In this document: positions 55,863 to 64,000 of the stretch, in pieces
Layout of the letters: the number at the start of each line of letters is the position of its first letter
Numbering within the stretch: position 1 is the stretch's first letter
DNA from: Panicum virgatum
Taxonomy: Eukaryota; Streptophyta; Magnoliopsida; Poales; Poaceae
Assembly: GCF_016808335.1 (NCBI RefSeq)
Contig: NC_053139.1
Coordinates: 34,679,954 to 34,743,953 of the forward strand
Length of the DNA: 64,000 nucleotides
Direction: 5' to 3'
Position numbers and translations under genes: made by a program
The notes under the pieces: generated by a model
The model's database searches: none
What the model saw: only the letters and a program-made list of their open reading frames with translations
Told to the model about the DNA's origin: nothing

Positions 55863-56723
55863 ATGGCTGAGGAAGGATGGACCCAGGGTAATTGCCAAGC
55901 TGCACCTGGCTTCCCCAGCCTCTTGATCAATGCTCTGGAAAGCCCTGGCGTTATGGAACACCCAAGGTACTACAGCAGAGAGTACGAGCACCATGGTACC
56001 CTCCGCTGCAGGGTGATCCTGGTCATCGCCAGAAGTGACCGCTACCCCGACATCCAGCCATGGCGAGTGACCGCTACAGGATTTAGGCACCAAGACACCT
56101 ATCCCTTGGCCGTCAGAAAGGCACTCCGTTACCTATGCCGGATTTTTGAAAGACACCTCGCTTCCACACCAATGAGGTTCTTTCCGCCGGCCATCAGAAC
56201 CCTAGTTTGGGAAGCACGCATGAGAAATCTGTAATGGCGCCGCCAAGAAGAAGACCCCCTATACCAAGTGGCTACTTACCTAGCCTCCTTGGATCAGCTC
56301 TTTGATGAGCAAGACAACATTCTGAGGGAGCAGACCCATCGAGCCGAGCAAGCAGAGCTCGCGGTAAGACTGCAACAGATCCGAGCAGCCCAAGCCAAGG
56401 CAAGAGCCGCAGCCGCGGTCAGCAGTGAAGCAGTTGCTCAGGAAAGCCTCAGGCAAGCCCGAGACCTGTGTATACAAGAATGGACCAGAAGTGGAAAACC
56501 AGTCCCGGCAATAGGAGAAGACCATATTCTACTCGGGACGCCCGTCATAGGATGGGGACCACTCTTTGGAACCCCACAAGCCCCACCCGAGAACCCCGAA
56601 GGGCCTACTGCCGCCATCGAAAGAGAAACTGCTACGCAACCCTTGGAAAATAGAAACCTAGAGGACGGCGAGCAAGGACTACTCGCACACTCCGCCCTGG
56701 AAGAAGGCTCGCCCCGCGAGTAG
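55863..56723 (+). pseudogene. Chromovirus orf0b, diverged second copy of orf0
   Basis: The frame has an ATG at 55863 (MAEEGWTQGNCQAAPGFPSL) and is 286 codons long with one TAA at 56232-56234. The N-terminal domain parallels orf0a block by block: SLLINALESPGVMEHP, YYSREYEHHGTLRCRV, DRYPDIQPW, then the RHLASTPMRFFPP motif against HLQRTPMGFFPP in orf0a. The C-terminal half is Gln/Ala-rich and coiled-coil-like (QAELAVRLQQIRAAQAKARA). Upstream-of-gag frames called orf0 are known from RIRE3/RIRE8-type elements. Two tandem copies in one element is the unusual point here. No enzymatic motif is visible. Confidence 0.78.
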
Positions 56724-57007
56724 AATGCCTGACGCCACCCTAGTGTTGTACCTCCCAGCTCCACTGGCTTAAGTTGTACTCTGAAGTGTGAACCTGTACC
56801 CGGACGTGTAGTACGCGTTTTAGTCTTGTTCCCATGTTGTACCCTCCCTTGCGGTAATGAAGTAGTGTGTGCTTGTTGTTTATGTTTGTGTGCTTGTTAG
56901 TTGTGTGTTTATCGGCAGAAGGTAGATTCTGCCTTTTCAAATATACGAATTAAACAACTTAAACATCACTTAATCCCAATCTCTCAAAAACTCTACCAAT
57001 TCTACAG

Positions 57008-58240
57008 ATGGCTTCCCGAAGCGTTACGAGGGCCTCCCGCATTCGAAACCCTGCAGTCGCTGGTACGGGAGTGCAGCCTAATGGACAGAACCCTCCTCAG
57101 GAAGAACAGGAAGTGAGCCAGAACCACGGAGAAAATCAAGGAGAAGTGCCACTGCCACCACCACCACCCCTCGGGGACCTGGCACAGATAATCCACAACC
57201 AGACCCTCATATTGGAAACACTGGCCAATGCACTCATCAACAAGCGGCCTCGAGAGCAAACCATGAACGACAAGCTGACAGCTTTTCTGAGGACCAAGCC
57301 GCCCACCTTTGCCGGATCCAGCAACCCCTTGGATGCAGACGACTGGCTTCGTGTGATCCAGAGGAAGCTCGAGCCGTTTGAATGCCAAGATCGGAACAAA
57401 GTTCTTCTGGCAGCACACCAACTCACCGGGACTGCTCTAGCCTGGTGGGAGAATTACTGTGCCGCTGCCGAAGATGCCTCCACCATCACATGGAAGGAAT
57501 TTGTGAAGGAATTCCGCCGCTATCATATCCCTTTGGCCACCATGAAGCGCAAGGCGGATGAGTTCCGCGCACTGCAGCAAGGAAGCATGTCGGTGGAAGA
57601 GTACACCCATCAGTTCACGGAGTTGGCCCGATATGCACCAGAAGAGTTGAACGATGATGAAAAGAAGTAGGACATGTTCAAGAAGGGACTAAACCCAGAA
57701 CTCCGGACCTTGCTTACCCCTCAGATCTACCCCGACTTCAATACTCTGATGAACAAGGCGATTCTTACAGAAAGGGCCAAAATTGAAGAAAGGAAGGATA
57801 ACAAGCGCAAGTTTCCAGAAACCAAGAAGCTTCAGCTACACAGCACCAAGATCCCAGGCCCCAATGCAGTATAGGACTCAATCTCAGGTGACAAGCCCAC
57901 AGGCCCCTAACACACAGCTCAGGAGCCAGAACACCATGAGGGCCCCGCAGAGCAATGCCAGTCAAGTCATCACCAACAACACCAATGCTAGGGTCTGTTT
58001 CAACTACTGAGAGATAGGGCATTTCATTGCTAACTGCCCATATGCCAAGAACAAGCCTGCTACATCAGCCTTCTCCAACACGGTGAATGGACCAAGGCCA
58101 GTTTTGTCAGGTGCCAACCGAGTGCCCATCCACAACAACAACAACACCAACAACAACAGTCAGCAGATGAGGTAGCCCCAGCAGTCATTTGGACGAGCCT
58201 GCGTCAACCACATCAACGCGCAGGAGGCTCAAGGAGCTCA
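57008..58240 (+). pseudogene. Chromovirus gag, broken
   Basis: Starts at the ATG at 57008 (MASRSVTRASRIRNPAVAGT). The Retrotrans_gag domain is readable (FLRTKPPTFAGSSNPLDADD, WWENYCAAAED, EEYTHQFTELARYAPEELND), then TAG at 57668. A further piece to 57874 is followed by a frameshift near 57,800. The zinc knuckle survives only as VCFNY-stop-EIGHFIANCP, with Tyr for the second Cys and a TGA in place of the next residue. Gag would assemble the particle and package the RNA. This copy cannot. Confidence 0.88.
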
Positions 58241-61200
58241 GGGCGTAGTGCTTGGTGAGTACCTAGTCAGCTCAGCTCTTGCAACAGTACTATTTGATTT
58301 TGGAGCATCACACTCGTTCATATCCTCGAGTTTTGTAGAAAAGCACAATATACCTACAATACTACTAAAACACCCCTATTAACCCGGACGACTGGAGGTG
58401 ACATCAAGTGTCAACTGGGTTGTCTACGGGTAAGGATCAATTTAAGTGGGGTAGAATTTTTAGCAGACCTAGTAGTACTTAAGTCTAAGGGAATAGACGT
58501 GATCCTTGGAATGGACTGGTTAAGCCGACACAATGGTCTCATAACCCAATGATGTTTAGAATGGAAGCCAAATCCTCGGAAGAAGTCCCAGTAGTAAATG
58601 AGTACCCAGATGTTTTCCCGGAAGAACTTCTTGGGATGACACCAGATATGGATATAGAGTTTGTTATCGACCTTGTCCCTGGAACTGCCCCTATAGCCAA
58701 GAGACCCTATAGGATGGCAGCCTCCAAATTGGCAGAATTAAAGAAGCAACTGGAAGAATTACAACGAATTAGCTTCATCAGACCAAGCTCGTCGCTTTGG
58801 GGAGCCCCAGTCCTATTTGTCAAGAAGAAGGATGGGAGTATGAGGTTGTGTGTAGATTACCGGGCACTGAACGAAGTTACAATCAAGAATAAGTACCCCC
58901 TTCCCAGGATTGATGACCTTTTCGATCAACTAAAATGAGCCAAATACTTCTCCAAGATTGATCTGAGGTCAGGATATTTCCAGCTCAAGATAAGAGAAAG
59001 CGACATCCCAAAGACACCCTTTGTTAACCGATACGGGCAGTTTGAGTTCACCGTGATGTCTTTTGGACTCACCAGTGCACCTGCTTATTTCATGAACCTC
59101 ATGAACAAGGTGTTTATGGAAGAGTTAGATAAGTTTGTCGTAGTCTTCATCGATGACATACTTATTTACTCGAAGAGTGTCCAGGAGCATGAGCAACACC
59201 TGAGGGTAGTTATGGAAAAGTTGAGAGCAAATAAACTCTATGCAAAATTCAGTAAGTGTGAATTTTGGCTTGAGAAAGTAGCTTTTCTTGGACATATTCT
59301 AACCGCAGAAGGAGTAGCAGTGGACCCCGAGAAGGTCGAAGCAGTTTTCAACTGGCAGCAACCGACCAATGTTAGTGAAATCAGAAGCTTTCTTGGATTA
59401 GCTGGGTATTATCGGAGGTTCATTGAAGGATTTTCCAAGATAGCCCGGCCCATGACAGAGCTGCTCAAGAAGAATAAGAAATTCAACTGGACAGAGTCAT
59501 GTGAAAGAAGTTTCCAAGAATTGAAGAGAAGATTGACAACTGCCCCAATGCTGACCCTACCGGATATTCATCGGGATTTTGTCATCTATTGTGATGCATT
59601 CCGACAATGATTGGGTTGTGTACTAATGCAAGATGGGAAAGTTGTTGCATATGCTTCCCGCCAACTCAGGCCTCACGAGTTGAATTATCCAACCCATGAT
59701 TTAGAATTTGCAGCCGTAGTGCATGCCCTTAAGATTTGGAGACATTATTTAATTGGAAATAAGTGTGAGATTTACACCGACCATAAGAGTTTGAAGTATA
59801 TCTTCACCCAGCCGGATTTGAACTTAAGGCAAAGAAGATGATTGGAATTGGTTAAGGATTATAATTTGGAAATCCATTACCACCCCGGCAAGGCGAACGT
59901 AGTGGCCGATGCCTTAAGCCGGAAATCCTATGGACCCAAGGATGATCATCTGCGAGAGGAATTGACACGATTGAATGTGCACATTGTCCCTCGATGCTCC
60001 AGCCACGTGCTGAACGTCCAATCAACAATAGAAGACAGAATCAGAAAGGCTCAAAGTTCGAACAAGGACTTGATGGGAATCCGAACACAAACTGGAGAAA
60101 ATAAGGCGCCAGATTTTAGAGTGGATAATGAGGGAACCTTATGGTATAAAGATAGAATTTGTGTGCCCCGGAAAGGAGACATCCGACAAATAATCATGGA
60201 TGAAGCCCATAACTCGGTCTACTCCATCCACCCAGGATCCACCAAGATGTATATGGACTTAAAACAAAAATATTGGTGGAAAGGAATGAAGGCGGATATT
60301 GCACGGTTTGTCGCCCATTGCGATACTTGTCAAAGGATCAAGGCTCAAACTACCCATCACAGTTTGGGCAACCCCTACCCATCACGGTTTGGAAATGGGA
60401 TGAGATAGGAATGGACTTTGTAGTGGGTTTGCCCAAAACACAGAAAGGACACGACTCCATATGGGTAATTGTGGACCGACTCACTAAATCGGCTCATTTC
60501 ATACCCGTACGGACAAATTACGGTGGAGAAAAGCTAGCAAAGCTTTATGTGGAAAACATAGTAAAGTTGCATGGTGTGCCTAGCAAAATTGTTTCAGATA
60601 GAGGGACCCAGTTCACCTCTAGGTTTTGGAAAAGTCTGCATAAAGCCATGGGCAACAAGTTGGATTTCAGCTCCGCTTATCACCCGCAAACGGATGGCCA
60701 GACAGAAAGGGTGAATCAGATCATGGAGGATATGTTGAGAGCATGTGTCCTTACCTATGGCAAGGATTGGGAGCAAAGTTTACCCTATGCGGAATTTTCA
60801 TACAACAACAGTTATCAAGCGAGTTTAGGAATGTCACCATTTGAAGCTCTTTATGGCAGAAAATGCAGGACTCCCCTGATGTGGTCAGAGGTTGGAGAAT
60901 GTGCCCTAGTCAGACCCGCACTCATAAAGGAAGTAGAAGAAAGAGTTGCCGAGATTAGAGAAAAGCTGAAAGCAGCCCAGTCTCGACAGAAGAGCTACGC
61001 GGACAAGGAAAGACGGGAAATAAGTTTCAACCCAGGAGATTTCGTCTATCTCAAGCTTTCACCCATTCGAGGAACCCGAAGGTTTCAGGTACAAGGAAAG
61101 TTGACCCCTCGGTACATTGGACCGTACCAAGTTCTGAAGAAGGTTGGAGCAGTAGCGTACCATCTAGAGCTACCAGAAGAAATGTCGGATATACACCTAG

Positions 61201-61495
61201 TGTTTCATGTCTCACAATTAAGAAGGTGTTTGAGAGTACCCGAGGTAGAACACGTGCCAATAGAAACGATAGATCTGCAGCCAGACCTGCGATACCAGGA
61301 AATACCATTCAAGATTCTGGACACGGTCACTAGGAGGACAAGAAACTCCGAAGTACGGATTTGCAGAGTTCAGTGGAGCAGACACGGAGTAGAAGAAGAT
61401 ACATGGGAACGCGAAGACGCTCTGAAGGAGTTTCCCCATCTATTCAGGAGCCAGGCGAATCTCGAGGACGAGATTCATTTTAAGTGGGGTAGGTT
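58241..61495 (+). pseudogene. Chromovirus pol: protease, RT, RNase H, integrase with chromodomain
   Basis: The protease active site reads VLFDFGASHSF, with Phe where the family has Ser or Thr. The RT begins [15 protein letters not shown] and has catalytic FIDD at 59146-59157. RNase H shows [11 protein letters not shown]. The integrase has the zinc-binding HCDTCQR, then WVIVDRLTKSAHF, SDRGTQF and YHPQTDGQTERVNQ, and a chromodomain (CRVQWSRHGVEEDTWEREDA). Stops: TGA at 58936, 59608 and 59839. Frameshifts lie near 58,380 and near 60,340, where CCCATCAC is duplicated. The final frame runs through the polypurine tract into the LTR without a stop. The chromodomain would direct insertion to histone-marked heterochromatin. 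Confidence 0.92.
61482..61495 (+). other. Chromovirus polypurine tract
   Basis: AAGTGGGGTAGGTT lies directly before the 3' LTR and would prime plus-strand DNA synthesis. The integrase frame reads across it. Confidence 0.75.
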
Positions 61496-62150
61496 TGTGA
61501 CATCCCAAAAATTTACCGAATTAAACCACGCGCTAAAATATTTCTTTTCAAAGTTTTTATCGTTGAGTTCAAACCTTCCTAAATCTCTGAGCCCCTTTCC
61601 CCGAAACCGTCTCGTCAGATCTCCGTCCCGACACCCGATTTCAAGCGTCGTTCCACCTTTACTTCTCTTTTTCCTCGCCGTCGTCTCATCTCGTGCCGCT
61701 TGGCTGCCTGTCGGCCACGCGCGACCGCCCGCCGCGATCGGCACCGGCGCGATCCCCCTCCCCCTTTCTCTCTCTTTCTCTTCCTCTCTCTCTTTTCTTT
61801 TTCCCTCCCCTTTTTCTTTTTCCTTTTCTTTTTCTTTTTCCCTCCTCCCTTCTCCTCTCTCCTTCCTCTGCTAACGAGCCCCGCGCGCACCCAGCCCGAC
61901 CACGCCCGCACGCCGCCCCGACCACGCTCGCGCACCTGTGCGCGCGCACCACCCCCGGCCGACCCCACGCGCGGCCCGCGCACACGCACACGCGCGAGCA
62001 CCGCTGCTGCCGCCCGCTACCCATGCCGCGCGAGCCGTGGCAGCGTGCGCACGACCTCGCCGCGCACGCCGCGACACGCCGCACGCCCCGCCTCGCTGAG
62101 CCGTCGTGCCGCTCGCCACTGCTCCCGGCCCCGCCCACGTGCGTTTGCGG
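61496..62150 (+). repeat. Chromovirus 3' LTR, truncated
   Basis: It aligns with 40963 onward through the pyrimidine tract and the GCACGCCGCCCCGACCACGC block. It then contains about 160 bases absent from the 5' LTR and rejoins at TCGCCACTGCT near 62,115. About 2.6 kb of the LTR is missing, and non-LTR sequence begins near 62,145. No target duplication remains. Confidence 0.88.
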
Positions 62151-62300
62151 ATAACAGTTTTGACAAATTATATGAAGAGCACACGAGTATGTCATGAAGA
62201 TCATATCAAGTCTACTTGGTTGATGTCTCTCTTTCTTGCTCATCCTAGTTTAGTTGATACGTGCAGTGCAAATTTGGAAGCCTGTGTTACGAGGTAGAGT
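62151..62300 (+). other. Possible exon of an unidentified gene
   Basis: The sequence after the truncated LTR has less repeat-like composition. It can be read in two frames: DNSFDKLYEEHTSMS then a stop, or STWLMSLFLAHPSLVDTCSA continuing to a GT at 62,293. It might be the far side of the gene cut at 40,962, but I cannot show continuity and do not recognise the protein. Confidence 0.25.
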
Positions 62301-62304
62301 CATA

Positions 62305-62430
62305 CTCTCTCTATTCCAAATTATTAGTCGTTTTAATTTTTAAAGATTTATAGACTTTGTAATATACCCAGACATAAATATATATGCAGATGTATAGCAA
62401 AAACTATGAATTTAGAAGTAGGTTACAATG
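62305..62430 (+). mobile_element. Partial Stowaway-like MITE
   Basis: CTCTCTCTATTCCAAATTAT followed by AGTCGTTTTAA after a TA resembles the usual Stowaway end. The opposite terminus is not found, so only one half remains. The right limit is approximate. Confidence 0.55.
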
Positions 62431-62756
62431 CAAACTCGGTTGATACGTGTAGGAGCAAACTAGGAAACAAAACCTGAAAATGGAGCAACATGAGAAAAGC
62501 TCCGGTAAGAATGCTCTGAACAGGGGGGTGGGGGGGCGCTGAGAGGGGCCAAACCAATTGTTCATTTGTCGAAACAAACAGCCCATCGAGATAGGGCCTA
62601 GCCTCGTAGGAAACCATCTACCTGTTCATTTTGTACACCCAGGTCTCCAGTTTGGATGCACAAGCCAAAGCAGGTGCCAAACTTTTCATGTGCAGGTGCA
62701 GCCGATGAAATCCGTGAACAACAACTTGGGCTGCAACATGGAGCAGTAGAATGCAG

Positions 62757-62962
62757 GCACAAGGATCCAATCAGCAACAGCGGCATGCTTGTACTTGCGG
62801 GCACTTTCAAAGCCTGCCCAAGCCTTTCACTGTTACCGGCAATCATGTGGTGGTGGACTGGTGGTAGTGTAACTGTAATGCCGTTCCATCACCTGAACAT
62901 CGATCGACTGAAAATTGACCGCAAGTACAAGCATGCCGCTGTTGCTGATTGGATCCTTGTGC
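62757..62962. repeat. Perfect 44-bp inverted repeat with 118-bp loop
   Basis: The arm at 62757-62800 (begins GCACAAGGATCCAATCAGCA) is the exact reverse complement of 62919-62962, with no mismatch over 44 bases. Pairing continues weakly into the loop for about a dozen bases. An RNA across it would form a long hairpin of the kind processed by Dicer-like enzymes. It abuts the MITE-like element at 62963 and lies about 0.9 kb downstream of the BEL1-like stop codon, so it could be in that gene's 3' flank. I do not recognise a known miRNA in the arms. Confidence 0.95.
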
Positions 62963-63294
62963 TATGTTTGGTTCCACCTCAAAAAGTTTTTTCGAAAACA
63001 GAATTTTACATGCATGAAGTACTAAATAAAATCTGTTTGTAAAACTTTTTCAGAAATGAGTGTAATTTTGCGCGCCGAATCTAATAAACCTAATTAATCT
63101 ATGATTAGATACAGTAATGCTACAGTAACTAAGGTCAAATCCTCCTCTAGTCACACGGTCAAAGACCTCATTATGTACATTGCTGCTACAGTACCCATAG
63201 TTGTGGAGGAGATTTTGTAATTAGACTTCATTTAATACTCTAATTAGTGGTCAAAGTAGGATGAAATTTTTTTCACCCTCAAACCAAACACAAC
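62963..63294. mobile_element. MITE-like element with TGTTTGGTT ends
   Basis: TATGTTTGGTTCC at the left and the complementary CAAACCAAACACAACA at the right form imperfect terminal inverted repeats. The inside repeats GCTACAGTA three times and carries CTAATTAATC-type sequence, a pattern seen in abundant grass MITEs. I did not find a clean target duplication and leave the superfamily open. Confidence 0.6.
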
Positions 63295-63841
63295 AGCAAA
63301 TGGTTGCTTCACTTTTCATGTTGCAGCCTTGCAGGGGCTTTCTCTTTTTTTTTCTTTTTTTTTTGAATGAGAATGTTTCAAGTTCAGCTACAGAATGTGC
63401 AGACTTTGATTTCAAAAAGAATGTGCACAGACTTTGATTCCCAATCGTTTAAACTTTCAAACTATCTGCAAATGACACGATGCATTCAAGAAAGTCTTGT
63501 TCTCCCACCTGACCAGTGATAAGTGCAAACTAAACTGGCGATTTGGCCTTACCTGCATGAGATTCAGACTTCACTTTCTGGCATTCAGAGCCGATCCAAC
63601 AACTGCAATTTGCAGGTAGAAAAAAGAACTCGAGGATAGGATGTGGCAAAAAAGTGTCTACAATGCAACCTGCATATATACTAGCAATTTTATACATACA
63701 TACGCCAGGAAGGTTGTACGGTTATGCAAATATAGATAACAGGGTGGCATCAATGCTCGTACAACAGGTCCCAGAGCAGTGCTGAGATTTTACAGAAACT
63801 CCCATCCTGGACGTGGAAACCCAGCTCTGCTGCTCTGATCT
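63295..63841. other. 3' flank or UTR of the BEL1-like gene
   Basis: No coding frame is seen. A near-repeat of AATGTGCAGACTTTGATT occurs twice at about 63,394 and 63,421. A poly-T/C stretch lies at 63,341-63,364. The part nearest 63,841 is probably the 3' UTR of the minus-strand gene. Confidence 0.45.
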
Positions 63842-63952
63842 TCAGGCGGCCACGCCCTCGCCGCCTCCGGATGCCTTCTTGAGATCCTCGTACATCTCCT
63901 CTATCATCGGCTTCCACAGTCTCACACGGGCGTTGATGAACCAGTTGGAGAC
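63842..63952 (-). CDS. BEL1-like homeodomain protein, last exon (partial gene)
   Basis: The minus strand has an acceptor CAG at 63953-63955, then [20 protein letters not shown] and [16 protein letters not shown], stop TGA at 63842-63844. [16 protein letters not shown] is the recognition helix of the three-amino-acid-loop-extension homeodomain in BELL proteins, which pair with KNOX proteins as nuclear transcription factors. Only this exon lies in the window; the SKY/BELL domains and the first part of the homeodomain are beyond 64,000. The tail after the homeodomain is unusually short, about 16 residues. The exon is undamaged. Confidence 0.93.
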   Translation of the reverse strand, partial: VSNWFINARVRLWKPMIEEMYEDLKKASGGGEGVAA

Positions 63953-64000
63953 CTGACAGACAGCGCCAAATGCAGAGAAAACCCAGTACAATCAGATGAC

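Larger units (their letters stand above)
40963..62150 (+). mobile_element. Ty3/gypsy chromovirus, Tekay/Del type, with nested Athila-like insertion
   Basis: The element has a long 5' LTR (40963-44061), a methionine-type primer site, two orf0-type pre-gag frames, gag, protease, RT, RNase H, integrase with a chromodomain, a polypurine tract and a 3' LTR that begins at 61496 but breaks off near 62,150. Order RT then integrase makes it gypsy. The chromodomain, the approximately 3-kb LTR and orf0 place it with the Tekay/Del lineage, to which RIRE3-like elements belong. The internal sequence is split by the Athila-like element with target duplication TAGAG. Gag-pol has at least five stops and three frameshifts, so it is dead. 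Confidence 0.94.

Noticed and set aside
60273..61874. 533-codon ORF as a host gene
   Set aside because: It is the integrase-chromodomain end of the chromovirus reading through the polypurine tract into the LTR.
62757..62962. A known conserved MIRNA gene
   Set aside because: Neither arm matches a conserved plant miRNA that I recall, and perfect 44-bp pairing is atypical of old MIRNA genes.

Overview
This window is nuclear DNA from a grass, probably a panicoid with a large, repeat-rich genome. The evidence is GC-rich monocot-style exons, Stowaway-type MITEs, nested Ty1/copia and Ty3/gypsy LTR retrotransposons, an RTE-type LINE, and exons of DGAT1, PP2-type F-box and BEL1-like genes. About four fifths is transposon-derived. 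The species cannot be named from the sequence alone.

Layout. 1-2,180: retroelement-like sequence entering from outside. 2,181-2,433: Stowaway MITE. 2,490-7,912: old Ty1/copia element on the minus strand, with TSD CATTG. 8,218-9,337: papain-like cysteine protease pseudogene. 9,950-12,430: AT-rich stretch saturated with a CAAAGTTT-like motif. 13,150-13,594 and 20,916-21,240: a GC-rich gene remnant split by a young Ty1/copia element (13,595-20,915, plus strand, TSD TGCAC). 21,554-21,635: a tiny LINE-tail insertion. 22,449-23,195: copia gag fragment. 23,200-24,818 and 31,092-31,600: retroelement-like GC-rich sequence interrupted by a third copia element (24,819-31,091, minus strand). 31,987-36,710: a composite LINE unit carrying four DGAT1 exons. 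37,993-40,142: an apparently intact three-exon F-box/PP2 gene on the minus strand, with plastid DNA in intron 2. 40,669-40,962: first exon(s) of an unidentified divergent gene. 40,963-about 62,150: a Tekay/Del-type chromovirus (Ty3/gypsy) containing a nested, non-autonomous Athila-like element (44,817-55,500). 62,300-63,294: MITE pieces and a perfect 44-bp inverted repeat. 63,842-63,952: last exon of a BEL1-like homeodomain gene on the minus strand.

How the parts relate. The host genes are unlinked in function. The PP2 gene is the only one that can be read complete. Every retroelement with coding sequence carries stops or frameshifts, or lacks polymerase, so none looks autonomous as it stands. 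Nesting gives relative ages: the chromovirus predates the Athila-like insertion, and the third copia element is younger than the sequence it splits.

The best candidates for something new are these. (1) A LINE unit whose outer ends share a 15-bp duplication while a DGAT1 segment lies between two LINE 3' ends, which fits LINE 3' transduction of an intron-containing gene segment in antisense. (2) Two diverged tandem copies of the pre-gag ORF (orf0) in the chromovirus. (3) An Athila-like element with gag-protease and a second ORF but no polymerase. (4) A perfect 44-bp hairpin about 0.9 kb downstream of the BEL1-like stop codon. All coordinates were read by eye. Domain calls rest on motifs, not on database searches.
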